Below, piece after piece: positions 19,979-28,857 of a stretch of 50,785 bases of DNA. How positions within the stretch are numbered: position 1 is the first letter of the stretch; every line of letters starts with the position of its first letter. Under the pieces are notes generated by a model. It did not search any database, was not told where the DNA came from, and saw nothing but the letters and a program-made list of their open reading frames with translations. The DNA is from Stentor coeruleus (Eukaryota > Ciliophora > Heterotrichea > Heterotrichida > Stentoridae). The position numbers and the translations under genes were made by a program. Where the stretch lies: positions 1 to 50,785 of the forward strand of contig MPUH01000489.1 of NCBI GenBank assembly GCA_001970955.1, given 5' to 3'.

Positions 19979-20803
19979 ATGTCAGTGAAAGCTTTGAAAA
20001 ATAGAAAATCAGAATTCCCATTAAACAGAAGTTCTCGACTTAATTCAACTTTAAACATTTACATATCCCCAATAAAGCCATCAAAAAACCTGCCAAGTCA
20101 AAAATATTTATCAAAACCAATAAACACGCATATAAAAGTGAAACATCAATCTTTATTAATCCCACCAAGTATATCTTTAGACTCGTCAATAATCATTAGA
20201 AAATCTTCACACTTACCTAAAATTGACGAAAAAGATAAATCAAAAAACGACTTTTCCCCTGAGTTTTTCAAAAACAAACTCGACAAATTATTAGAAAAAA
20301 ACTCAATTGAAAACTCTAATGCTGACAATCAACTTATGATATTTATCGAAATACACAATGAAATATCTTTAATTTTAGAACCTTATACTGGATTGTTAGG
20401 ATATCTTAAAGATAACATAGTGAAATTAGCTAAAATCAACAATTCCGAAAACCAAAAATTTTTAGAAGATATTGAAAAATTGAAAAGAGAAAAAATCGCT
20501 CTGCTTAAAAGATTGAATTATGTTAATGACGACTTTGATAGGTTAAAAAAAGATAATGATATTATTAATAAAAAGCTTAAGTATATAGGAAAATATAACT
20601 CAGTGGATTATGAAGAACTTGTTGAGAGCTCGTTGAAAAAAACTGAGATTTTAGAAAAGCAAAAAATGAAGATTGAAGAACTGACAGTCAATTTGGTGAT
20701 ATTGAAAAAAACTTTGGATAAACTTAAAAGCAATGGGGTTAATGTTTATAAGGCAATTGGGGAAGTTGATGCGGAAATGAGTAAACCTTATTATATAGGA
20801 TGA
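19979..20803 (+). CDS. coiled-coil protein B of a tandem pair (TSNAXIP1-like?)
   Basis: 274 aa, no intron. It aligns with the upstream gene over its length: basic start (MSVKALKNRKSEF against MSNKVLRKSKTIS), a FIEIHNEISLILEPYTGLLG helix, the coiled coil IEKLKREKIALLKRLNYV, and the C-terminal block NSVDYEELVESSLKKTEIL followed by IEELTVNLVILKKTLDKL. Identity is moderate, so the duplication is not recent. The C-terminal block is the best conserved part and probably carries the shared function, possibly a binding site or a dimer interface. The family link to TSNAXIP1 is tentative, as for the first copy. Confidence 0.78.
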   Translation: MSVKALKNRKSEFPLNRSSRLNSTLNIYISPIKPSKNLPSQKYLSKPINTHIKVKHQSLLIPPSISLDSSIIIRKSSHLPKIDEKDKSKNDFSPEFFKNKLDKLLEKNSIENSNADNQLMIFIEIHNEISLILEPYTGLLGYLKDNIVKLAKINNSENQKFLEDIEKLKREKIALLKRLNYVNDDFDRLKKDNDIINKKLKYIGKYNSVDYEELVESSLKKTEILEKQKMKIEELTVNLVILKKTLDKLKSNGVNVYKAIGEVDAEMSKPYYIG

Positions 20804-21228
20804 GATTATGTGTGATAAGATTAATATACTGTGATTTTTTTTTTGGTATAAAAAGTAGGTATTTTGATTGAGATTTTTTTGTGTGGTTAGAGATAAGAGT
20901 ATAGAGAGATGGGAATCTAAAGAAATTATTATGTTTTTTTTTATGAAATTAATATGTGATGAATTGTGTGAATAATAATAGGTTTATGTTTTTGTAGGAG
21001 GATTATGTTTTTGATTAGGATTATAAATAATTCTTTTTAGGGAGGTCAGGGCTAGACTAATATGAAAAATTGTGAAATTGATGAAAAATATAAAGATGAG
21101 TTACAGTTGGGAAAATTGAATGTTTACACCCTGCTTTTTTTCTTAAAAATTAAAATTTGCATATTTCAATAAATACCTAATAATAATCTCAGATATTTCT
21201 CTAGTATGATTAAAGTTAATATTATTAG
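20804..21228. other. intergenic region
   Basis: G/T-rich and C-poor after the paralogue stop, with an AT-rich stretch before the next ATG. A 36-codon frame at 21061-21171 is not supported. No RNA gene is recognised. Confidence 0.5.
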
Positions 21229-21906
21229 ATGTCTTATGATGATGGTAGAGGAGGTAGAGATATGTATTATAACGCTAAGAAATCAAGATCTCTAATAGAC
21301 AATGAGACTCGTTCTATTGAAAACCGTATCAAGATGATAAAATTCGAAGAAGCCCGAGCTTTAAAAAGAATCCAAGAAACTCGTGAAAGGATCTCAGAAG
21401 TTTATAAAGCTCGAACTCGTTATTTAGAAGACAAGCACATCCAAAATATATCTAAAGAAAGACAACAAAAAGAGCTTATGAAACTTAGAGAAGCTATACA
21501 ATCAGAACGACAATTTCATCAAGAAAAACAGGAATACACAAAACACGAAATTCTTAACGTTAAACAAAACCTAGGCAAGCGTGTCCGTGGCTGGAAAGAA
21601 TATATAAAAAGAAATCATCAACAGCAAATAATTGATCAAAAAAGGCATAATCGGAAAATGAAAGAAGCTGTTGAAATGAGCAGTAAACAAGGAGCTATGC
21701 GACTAAAGCTTCTAGGTGAGTTCAAAGAGCAAAAAGCTAGAGTAAACTATATCCGTAAAGTTGAGCAAGAAAACCAAAAACGGACTGAAATCGAAATGCA
21801 TCTTTCCAATATGGGTAAAGAAGAACAATTACTAATGCAAAGAGTAGCAAATATTCACGAACTTCAAAAACAAGCAGTAGAAGAACTTGAAAAAGTTTAT
21901 ATTTAA
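21229..21906 (+). CDS. long-helix coiled-coil protein (225 aa)
   Basis: No intron. After a short Gly/Tyr-rich start (MSYDDGRGGRDMYYNAK) almost the whole protein is one predicted helix rich in Arg, Lys, Glu and Gln, for example IKFEEARALKRIQETRERIS and EFKEQKARVNYIRKVEQEN. No catalytic domain is present. It resembles many ciliary or basal-body coiled-coil proteins but I cannot name it. The next gene begins 51 bp after its stop on the same strand and codes for an EF-hand protein that looks ciliary, so the two may be expressed together; that is inference. Confidence 0.75.
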   Translation: MSYDDGRGGRDMYYNAKKSRSLIDNETRSIENRIKMIKFEEARALKRIQETRERISEVYKARTRYLEDKHIQNISKERQQKELMKLREAIQSERQFHQEKQEYTKHEILNVKQNLGKRVRGWKEYIKRNHQQQIIDQKRHNRKMKEAVEMSSKQGAMRLKLLGEFKEQKARVNYIRKVEQENQKRTEIEMHLSNMGKEEQLLMQRVANIHELQKQAVEELEKVYI

Positions 21907-21957
21907 AAAACTATTTTCTTAATAAATTATACTAAAAATCTAATAATAAAAAGGAAA

Positions 21958-23481
21958 ATGATTGAAGAAAATTTGACTGGGTATAAGTCTCCAAGATTTG
22001 ATATAAATGGACACCCTGCAAGACCATATACAGTTGCAAGTAATCAAAATGTTTTACCTCCAAGGCATTGGGCAGCTACAGCTAATGTTAAAACTAGAAG
22101 CGAAATGATGGAAAAACGCAAAAATGAATTATTACCAAGTTTGACTTATGATATTGATGGAGATGGGTATGTTGGACATCGTGATTTCGCTTTGGCTAAG
22201 ATTTTTGACAGGAACAATGATGGGATTTTGGATAATGAGGAAAGAGAAGATATGCAGAGAGCTGTTGGTGATGGGACTATGAAAAAGTATGTTTGGGGTT
22301 TAGATGAGCTTGGGGTAAATAGACATCCTCGTTTAGTTCAAAAAAAAGGTAAACTTCTTGTTGAAGGGGGGTATAATGATAATAGTACCCCATTAGTCTC
22401 TAATACCCTTCCTAAAACACTTACAAGTATTAAAGCTCAAGCGAAAGAAGAAACTAGGATACAAGCTGAAACACAAATTAATGAATGGATACAAACCCAT
22501 CCAACGAAACTTGATTATATCCCTTATCGTATTTACTCACAACCTAAATTCAAAACAATAAGCGAAAAAAAAAAATTCCTCAAAAAGGCAGCTCGGGATA
22601 AAATCGGCTTGGATTGCCCAACTGATCTTAAAATATCAGAAAACGATCCTAAATGGGATTATGTTAAAAACCCTCCAATTAGCAGTTTTCAAGAATTCAC
22701 TGAACAAAGGAAGCAGAAGAAAGTAAAAATTATATAGCTTAAAGAGCTTCATGAAAGTAAAAATTATGAACATATTACTAGAGAACAGAAATTTAGAGAA
22801 AGGGAAAATAGATATATTTATATAATACCTGAATCATCAGATTATATGACAAGTTCTAAATTGTTGGAAAAAAGGAAAATGGACACAAATGATTACAATT
22901 TGAAAACCTTCAGCAATCCAAATATGGGAATACACGGCAATGAACTTCCTAAGTTTTACGATAACCTACAAGAATACTGGAAATCTAAAGCAGGGTATAT
23001 AGAAAATCCAGAAATAAAAACCCGTAAAGAACTATTAACACAACGGAAACTTGGGAAAAATGACCAAAAAGAATATTCTGAATCATTAAAAGCTTTAAGT
23101 TTGCCTGATGGTCCAAAGCGAATAACAAAAAAAGACTTATCAAAAGCTGAAGTTACTGAAAAACCAGGAAATATTGCTTTTAGTGAAAAATTTATCCCAG
23201 TCGAATGCCCTGAAGCTATTGACAATGAAAAAAACCAACACGACTATCGACTAAGTACAATTTTCGGATATTTTCTCAAAAGTAACACAGTTGAACACAA
23301 TACCGAAGAACCAGTTCAATATAATGAAAGAGAAAAGTCCAGAGGTAGTGAAAGGAAAAATACTATAATCGAAAACTTATCCCCAGGGCAGACTGCAGCA
23401 ATGACAACTAGACCTAAATCTCTAATAAAAAAACAAGGAACAAGCGCGAGGATATTAAGATCAAGAGGGTTTCTTGGATAA
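21958..23481 (+). CDS. EF-hand protein, probably ciliary (502 aa, one intron)
   Basis: Two frames separated by TAG become one when the 15-nt intron at 22723-22737 is removed. The join gives ...TEQRKQKK-LKELHESKNYEH... with the second half continuing to 23481. Two canonical EF-hand loops lie at about residues 62-73 and 83-94: DIDGDGYVGHRD and DRNNDGILDNEE, with Ca2+-binding acidic residues in place. The rest is Lys-rich with short repeats of the K-TR-E-L/M-x-x-x-RK type (KTRSEMMEKRK, KTRKELLTQRK, and MTSSKLLEKRK), which suggests a repetitive structural protein. A second hidden ATG (22846) is internal. Its 3' end is 49 bp from the convergent gene. Confidence 0.85.
22723..22737 (+). other. 15-nt intron of the EF-hand gene
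   Basis: GTAAAAATTATATAG, phase 0, ending in the TAG that would otherwise terminate the frame. A is at position 10. The codons just after it read as protein in the same frame. Confidence 0.9.
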
Positions 23482-23530
23482 TTAAAAGCTTGAAATAACT
23501 TTTATCTTTTATACACACTAATCAATTTTA

Positions 23531-24316
23531 TTAAAGGGGATTTTCCTCACTAGAAGAAGTCATATATACAAATGGGTCAATATCTAATGTTTTTTTGGCT
23601 TTTAAAGGGAAATCAACAGGTTGGTTTCTACAAGACATGTTGTTTCTGTAAAACTCAGACATATCCTCCCTTGAATGTAGATTTTTTGGGATTTTCTGTT
23701 GTTTAGGTGAGAGGATTAATTCCAAACCTTTTTTTTTTAGAGATTTAAATGATTTGGTGTATGTGTTTTCAGTATACTTTTCATTGTTAAGTTTTTTCTT
23801 AGACTCTGAAACAAAGGGGTTCGAAAAATTCTGAGGGTCTTTACTGAGTATTACACGCTGGGGTTCTATTTTTCCTTTGTTTTTTACTGAATGGATTCTT
23901 TTCTGTTCTTTTTTATCTCTAGAAAAATCAAACCCACTACGTTTAGCTTTTGGGGTTATACGTGAAGTTTTGGTTTTATTAATCTGGCTTAAAGCTTTCT
24001 TTTTTTTCATAGGCAATTTCGAATCGTTTCTTATAATTTTTGTTCCTTCTTTAGAAGATGGGGTCATACCTTCGATTTTAGTTAATCCATCTGCTAATAA
24101 TATAGTACTATCATCTTCAAGTTCTCCTTCTATATCAATAATGCTTATATTTTTTTCTGGGGATATGCCGATTAAGCTTAAACTTTGTAGGGTATTCATA
24201 GAATGGATTCCGAGCTTTAAAGTTTTTTTTATTACATCACACCATTCTAGTTTTGGGAATCTTTTGAGATATGATTTTATTAGAGGATCTTCAATGACTG
24301 CTTCAAAATTTTCCAT
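23531..24316 (-). CDS. basic hypothetical protein (261 aa)
   Basis: No intron. The first 60 residues look folded and helical (VIEDPLIKSYLKRFPKLEWC, then VIKKTLKLGIHSMNTLQSLS). The rest is Lys/Ser-rich and probably disordered, with KMKKKKALSQINKTKT-like basic runs. No family is recognised; the N-terminal part could be a protein-protein interaction domain. Its 3' end faces the EF-hand gene with 49 bp between stops. The 5' flank (24317-24560) is G-rich on the plus strand, as for other minus-strand genes, which supports it being real. Confidence 0.7.
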   Translation of the reverse strand: MENFEAVIEDPLIKSYLKRFPKLEWCDVIKKTLKLGIHSMNTLQSLSLIGISPEKNISIIDIEGELEDDSTILLADGLTKIEGMTPSSKEGTKIIRNDSKLPMKKKKALSQINKTKTSRITPKAKRSGFDFSRDKKEQKRIHSVKNKGKIEPQRVILSKDPQNFSNPFVSESKKKLNNEKYTENTYTKSFKSLKKKGLELILSPKQQKIPKNLHSREDMSEFYRNNMSCRNQPVDFPLKAKKTLDIDPFVYMTSSSEENPL

Positions 24317-25090
24317 TTATTGTGTTTAGGTTGGCATGATATATTTTTGATTGAAGTTCATGGGCTTTAGGAGGAGTTTTTTGTTAGGATTTTTAGTTTA
24401 GTTTGGATAGGATTGTTAAGTCGATTTTTATATAAATTTTAAGGTTGATAAGAAGAAAATTTAGTGTTTAAAAGGATTGGGTTTGGATTTAAATAGGGTT
24501 TTTGGATTTGTTTTTTTAAATGCTTGAAAACGTTTTAGTATAAAATTTATAGAATTGTATTAATAAAATAGGTTGATTATTGTAAATTTTTATAAGCACA
24601 CAATACAATTAAGTACTAAAAAATGTAACTTCACCATAAAAATTCATGATGAAAATATGAACTGGACTGTAATTTTCACATATTTAATTCTAAATGAATT
24701 CTCTGTTATATATGTACCTTTAATAAGTTTTCATTTTAAAAAACCTTTGAAAATTTCTAGTGGAACCATATTTCATAACCTTCTAAGTAAATCTTTTTAT
24801 CTTCAAAAAAAAAACTCACAATTACCACTTTATTATAAATCTAATATACAATGACTTCAGGAGTTTGTTACAAAGGTTTTAATATCTTCTTATCAGATAT
24901 AATCATAGTTCATTTATGCCAGAAAACAAAAAGCAGAAAATCAAATAATTAGCTATATTTTTAAATAATTTTCCTATTTTTTAAAGCACCCATAATAAAA
25001 ATACCTTCCTATCTTAAAATCCAATCACAAAAATCCTACTAAAACTCAATCTAACTATTTAAAAAACCCAAAGTCTAAACATAATAAAAG
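24317..25090. other. divergent intergenic region
   Basis: G-rich on the plus strand to about 24560, neutral AT-rich 24570-24940, then C-rich and G-poor to the RPS24 ATG. A 93-codon frame at 24573 is rich in F, I, K and S and is not supported. Confidence 0.55.
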
Positions 25091-25486
25091 ATGGACGGTG
25101 GATACACTCTAAGGACAAGAAAAGTGATGACCAACAAGCTATTGCACAGACTTCAAATGGTGATAGACGTGATTCATCCTAATCTTGGAGGTGTTTCTAG
25201 CGAAAAACTAAAAGAAAGGCTTGCGAAGACATACAAAGCAAAGCCAGAAAATGTTGTAGTATATGGGCTAAAGACTATTTTTGGTGGCTCACGTTCAACT
25301 GGTTTTGCATTGATTTACGATAGCAAGGATTTTGTGAAAAAATACGAACCCAAATTCAGATTACGAAGAATGGGCCTTGAACCAGCACGAACAGGTTCTA
25401 GGAAACAAAAGAAAGAATTGAAAAATAAGAGAAAGAAGGTTAGAGGTACATCTAAGAAAACTGTTGGTTTAGGGAAGAAAAAATAA
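25091..25486 (+). CDS. RPS24: ribosomal protein eS24 (RPS24)
   Basis: 131 aa, the normal eS24 length. Family signatures: TLRTRKVMTNKLLHRLQMVI (about 6-25, human [20 protein letters not shown]), DVIHPNLGGV, VYGLKTIFGGSRSTGFALIY (about 57-76) with conserved FGG..(S/T)TGF, and the basic tail SRKQKKELKNKRKKVRGT. It is a structural protein of the small ribosomal subunit. The 5' flank is A/C-rich with very few G and the 3' flank is G/T-rich. No intron. As a highly expressed gene it is a useful reference for preferred codons (CTT, GTT, AGA, AAG). Confidence 0.95.
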   Translation: MDGGYTLRTRKVMTNKLLHRLQMVIDVIHPNLGGVSSEKLKERLAKTYKAKPENVVVYGLKTIFGGSRSTGFALIYDSKDFVKKYEPKFRLRRMGLEPARTGSRKQKKELKNKRKKVRGTSKKTVGLGKKK

Positions 25487-26005
25487 ATAGTTAAGTAGTT
25501 CCTCACAAAAAGTATTCTGGTTTTTTATATGAGAAAAGTTTTGTTTTAAGAGAAAATTTATGGATTTTTTTTTTTGAGGGTGGAGAAGATTTTTATATGA
25601 AAGTTTGGATTTGATGATGATTTTTAGATGGGGTTACTAATGAGAGATGCTGTTAAGAGTTAGAATATGTTATTTTATGCTAAAAAGTATGCTTTTTTTA
25701 TTTGATTATTTATTGGTAGATGTTTTTTAGTTTAGAGTATATGATACTTTGGGTTTAAGTTGTGATGTATAGAGGATAATTTTCAGCTGGTTTTTATAGT
25801 TTTTTATAATTTGAACTATTTTTATTATCAATATCAAAAAAAATACCAGTTTATATAAACAAGAATTAGCATAAATCATATTACAAATCCTCAATAATCT
25901 CACAAAAAAGTTCATCATCAAATTTTTCCCTTTTAATTACCGCCATCCTAATCTAAACTATCATTTTATTCAATTTATATATTCAAATTATTTCATCATC
26001 CAAAA
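25487..26005. other. convergent intergenic region
   Basis: G/T-rich to about 25790 (3' flank of RPS24), then C-rich, G-poor on the plus strand (25861-26005: 4 G, 30 C by hand), the 3' flank of the minus-strand gene. No gene is seen. Confidence 0.6.
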
Positions 26006-26830
26006 TCAAGCTAGCATCGTCATTTCAATATGTTTCTTCCTATCTTTCTGATGTTGAGAAATCAATATTTTTTCTAGCTTCATCCTCCTCGTCGGGCTAT
26101 TTAAATAATTAGTATATTCTGGTGTTAAATATTCATTTTCATCTGACACATCATTTAATATCAAACTATTCCTAGCCCTTGTCATAATCCTATGTAAATT
26201 CGTGTTTTTTTTCTTTAGCCCATTCGTCATAGGAGGTCGTTTTTTAATTCTTCTCCTCGATTGTACAGGGTTTGACGTATATCTTAAACCTAATTTTTTA
26301 CTAACCATATTCCTTATCATATTCCCAAGTTTATGATTTTTTATAATCTTATCTTTGTTTATATGTCTATCCTTTATTTTATCAGAATGTTTGATTTCCA
26401 TTTTAGGTAATTTTTCATAAACTTCTGAATCAAAACTTAAAGCCAAATCTTTCCAAAACTCGCCAAATTTACGTTTTTGTTTTGATAATGTTTTTGTAAT
26501 CTCGTTATCATTATATCCTTCAAATGATAAACGGGTACTTCTTTGTGATGTTGTCATTATTTCCCTTACTGGGATTTCGTTTGACTTAAATTTATCTTTT
26601 ACGTATTCGTCGATTTTTAAAGAAGGCATAAACCTTTCTGTGTTTGTCAGGTTCATTTTTTTTAGTTTTTCAAGATTTTCATTAAAAGTGGTGAAGTCTC
26701 GGTTGAGATTGTTTTGGAGATGAAAGGATTTTGATAACTGGTTGCATTCTTGGAGGAAGTTGTCTAGTTTTTGTGATAAGACTCGAGGTTTTTCGAATTT
26801 TGGAGTATGGATTAAAGGTAGTGGTATCAT
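26006..26830 (-). CDS. basic hypothetical protein (274 aa)
   Basis: No intron. The protein is Lys/Arg-rich, starts MIPLPLIHTPKFEKPRVLS and has helical stretches (LSQKLDNFLQECNQLSKSF, KFGEFWKDLALSFDSEVYE) and a basic central part (SRRRIKKRPPMTNGLKKK). No domain or membrane segment is seen. The flanks strongly obey the local composition rule: the 5' side (26831-27000 on the plus strand) has 42 G and 1 C, the 3' side 4 G and 30 C. This supports an active gene even though no homologue is recognised. It could be a cytoskeletal or nucleic-acid-binding protein; nothing in the sequence decides. Confidence 0.7.
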   Translation of the reverse strand: MIPLPLIHTPKFEKPRVLSQKLDNFLQECNQLSKSFHLQNNLNRDFTTFNENLEKLKKMNLTNTERFMPSLKIDEYVKDKFKSNEIPVREIMTTSQRSTRLSFEGYNDNEITKTLSKQKRKFGEFWKDLALSFDSEVYEKLPKMEIKHSDKIKDRHINKDKIIKNHKLGNMIRNMVSKKLGLRYTSNPVQSRRRIKKRPPMTNGLKKKNTNLHRIMTRARNSLILNDVSDENEYLTPEYTNYLNSPTRRMKLEKILISQHQKDRKKHIEMTMLA

Positions 26831-27895
26831 TTTTTGTATATTATTAGAATTAGATTATTAGGATTTTGTTAGAAATGAGATCTTTTGTATGAAAATAAGG
26901 AAGAGAATGAGATTTGATAGGATGATGGGTGAGGGTTTAAGTTTTGATAAGAAAAAAAGTGAATGAAAATATTTGGTTTTTTGGTTAGAAGGTTGAAATT
27001 AATGTGAGTAATATGAATTAATATAAGAGATTAGAATTTTAGATGCTAAGTTTTGGATGAAAGATTAGTTGGATTTAGATAATTTTAAGTGAAATTTTAT
27101 AGGAATTGTAGGAAGAGATTTATAATTTTTGTGTTGATTTAACTTAGAATAGATGATATGGCTTGTGAGAGATTGAATAATATTAAGCTTTAATATTACA
27201 ATCAGCATCTACCAACTTATCATTTTCTAAAACAAATGCTTCTAAACCACAACTTTTTACTCTTGCAATAGCCACATTTTTCGAATATTCAAACGCACTA
27301 CTTAAACTAATACTCATACTTTCTAATCAATAATAAAGCAAATCTTTAAAAAATCAATAAAAACATAAATACAAATTTCAATAAAACTTTAATATCTGTT
27401 TACACTAATAATCTTATGTTCCATTAAAACGAATAATAAATTTTATAAAAACTAGGCTTCCAATTATATGTTGTGGGATAATAAACAGGGGAAGTTTTTT
27501 TGGGTTCTTGATTATGATATTTTTTTTTATCCTAAGGTTTTTGAATCAAAATTAATGAAATACTATAACCCATGTTTATATAAATAAACCATTTTCAATC
27601 GAGCTTTATGTTTCAATCCATAAGCAAAACCAACTGCTGAACAATTGTATCTGAAACTTTACGTTAATAGCATATACAAAAAAAAAATTGAAGAATAAGA
27701 AGTAGAAAACTCTAAAAATTTTCCCCGCAATCTCCAATATAATTAAATACTCATCAATTTACACAAAAAATTTCCTTAATCAGCCTTATCAAAAAAATCT
27801 AATCCAAACAACATAAATCATCATTTCCCTTATACCATCCTTCTAATCTTAAATTTTGCATTTAATATCTTCTCATTAGATTTATGTATATAAAT
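26831..27895. other. long intergenic region with a small frame
   Basis: C-free, G-rich to about 27180; then the 44-codon minus-strand frame (27183-27317); AT-rich; then A/C-rich from about 27560 to the next gene. A plus-strand stretch at 27468-27587 (39 codons from ATG, two Trp) may be debris. Confidence 0.5.
27183..27317 (-). CDS. possible 44-aa protein
   Basis: An ATG-to-TAA frame with a protein-like composition (Ala, Val, Glu, Asp, Cys, Gly) that stands out from the AT-rich surroundings: MSISLSSAFEYSKNVAIARV, then KSCGLEAFVLENDKLVDADC and NIKA. The codon GCG appears, which is rare here. No intron joins it to anything nearby. The expected G-rich 5' flank of a minus-strand gene is missing, so it may be a gene fragment. 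No family is recognised. Confidence 0.4.
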   Translation of the reverse strand: MSISLSSAFEYSKNVAIARVKSCGLEAFVLENDKLVDADCNIKA

Positions 27896-27972
27896 ATGGG
27901 TTGTGCAGAAACAAAAGAACTAACGTATGATATAAATACAGGATGTGCAGAAACAAAAGAACTAACGTATGA
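27884..27972 (+). repeat. 44-45-bp tandem duplication across the start codon
   Basis: Two adjacent copies begin at about 27884 (atgtatataaatatgggttg) and 27928 (atgatataaatacaggatgt) and are identical over the stretch coding for CAETKELTY. The second copy's ATG has become ACA, so MGC became TGC. Confidence 0.85.
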
Positions 27973-28663
27973 AGAGCAGGCAATAATCGATGCAGAGGAA
28001 ATTCTAGAGCTTCATCTACAACATTGTACTGAAGTAGACTCAATATTTCGTAAATATAGTACTAATGGATATATAAATCATCAACAGTTACTTCGAATAT
28101 CCGAAAGACTAGGATTTCCTATAGAAAATACTTTATCTAATAAGAACATTCATGCGTTCTTTGAAAAAATCCTTACTGAAGATAATCTTTACCCTTTAAA
28201 AGACCTTTTAGTAATAGGAGTTTTGCTATCTGAAGGATCAGGTGAAGAAAAATCCCGCCTTTTGTATGAAATTTATGATGTGAACATGACTAATTCTCTA
28301 GATATTCATGAAATCAAAAGCAAGATGTTTAAAGATATTATTTATCATAGTGTGCATTCTTTTTCAATATTGCTCTCTGAGGATAAAATTGGCCTTGGAC
28401 TGTTGATTAAGACTAAAAAGTATGTTGAAGAGCTTATAAGCATATCAGCTGTTAGTGCGAATAAAGTAGCTAATCTTTTTGGGATGACTCATGATATTAC
28501 TAGTGAGAAATTTGTGGAGATTTTTAGTAAAATTTTGAATGGGACACTGACTAATTCCTCAGGGTGGAGAAGGTTTATGGCAGAGACATTTGAAATGGAG
28601 CCCCCAAAGAAAACCTTCGAGCCGTTCTTAAAAGTCACTAGACAAGAGATATTAGGAAAATGA
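27896..28663 (+). CDS. EF-hand-like protein with duplicated MGC N terminus
   Basis: The start is placed at 27896 (MGCAETKEL), 255 aa, because MGC is a myristoylation plus palmitoylation signal; an in-frame ATG lies four codons upstream (27884). The first 15 residues are repeated: GCAETKELTY occurs twice, separated by DINT. The body is helical and resembles calcium-sensor proteins: a degenerate EF-hand loop DVNMTNSLDIHE (about 150-161) in YEIYDVNMTNSLDIHEI, and a first region FRKYSTNGYINHQQLL with an imperfect loop. Most Ca2+ ligands are lost in the first. It is probably a membrane-anchored regulator of the recoverin or calcineurin-B kind, by inference. Confidence 0.75.
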   Translation: MGCAETKELTYDINTGCAETKELTYEEQAIIDAEEILELHLQHCTEVDSIFRKYSTNGYINHQQLLRISERLGFPIENTLSNKNIHAFFEKILTEDNLYPLKDLLVIGVLLSEGSGEEKSRLLYEIYDVNMTNSLDIHEIKSKMFKDIIYHSVHSFSILLSEDKIGLGLLIKTKKYVEELISISAVSANKVANLFGMTHDITSEKFVEIFSKILNGTLTNSSGWRRFMAETFEMEPPKKTFEPFLKVTRQEILGK

Positions 28664-28857
28664 GCTAATTAGTCTAATATTAAGCTTCTTCTTATAAAAT
28701 CTTCATCAATAATCATTCCCCATACATAAATTATCTACATTCTTCTTCCTAAATCTCCAATACCTACATCATAAAACCCTAATTCTTCCCCCAGCCTTAT
28801 CCACAATTTTCATATCTAATCTTTCTCTATTAATAAAGTTAACATAATTCCCTGCTG

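Noticed and set aside
21061..21171. A 36-codon frame upstream of the coiled-coil gene
   Set aside because: Its second half is hydrophobic AT-rich noise and there is no flank or homology support.
24573..24854. A 93-codon plus-strand frame
   Set aside because: Residues are dominated by F, I, K, S and N. Opposite-strand frames look equally plausible, so nothing favours coding.
27468..27587. A 39-codon plus-strand frame (two Trp, three Asp) before the EF-hand-like gene
   Set aside because: It is short, stops follow at TAA, no 15-nt intron extends it, and open runs of this length are expected by chance somewhere in the window.
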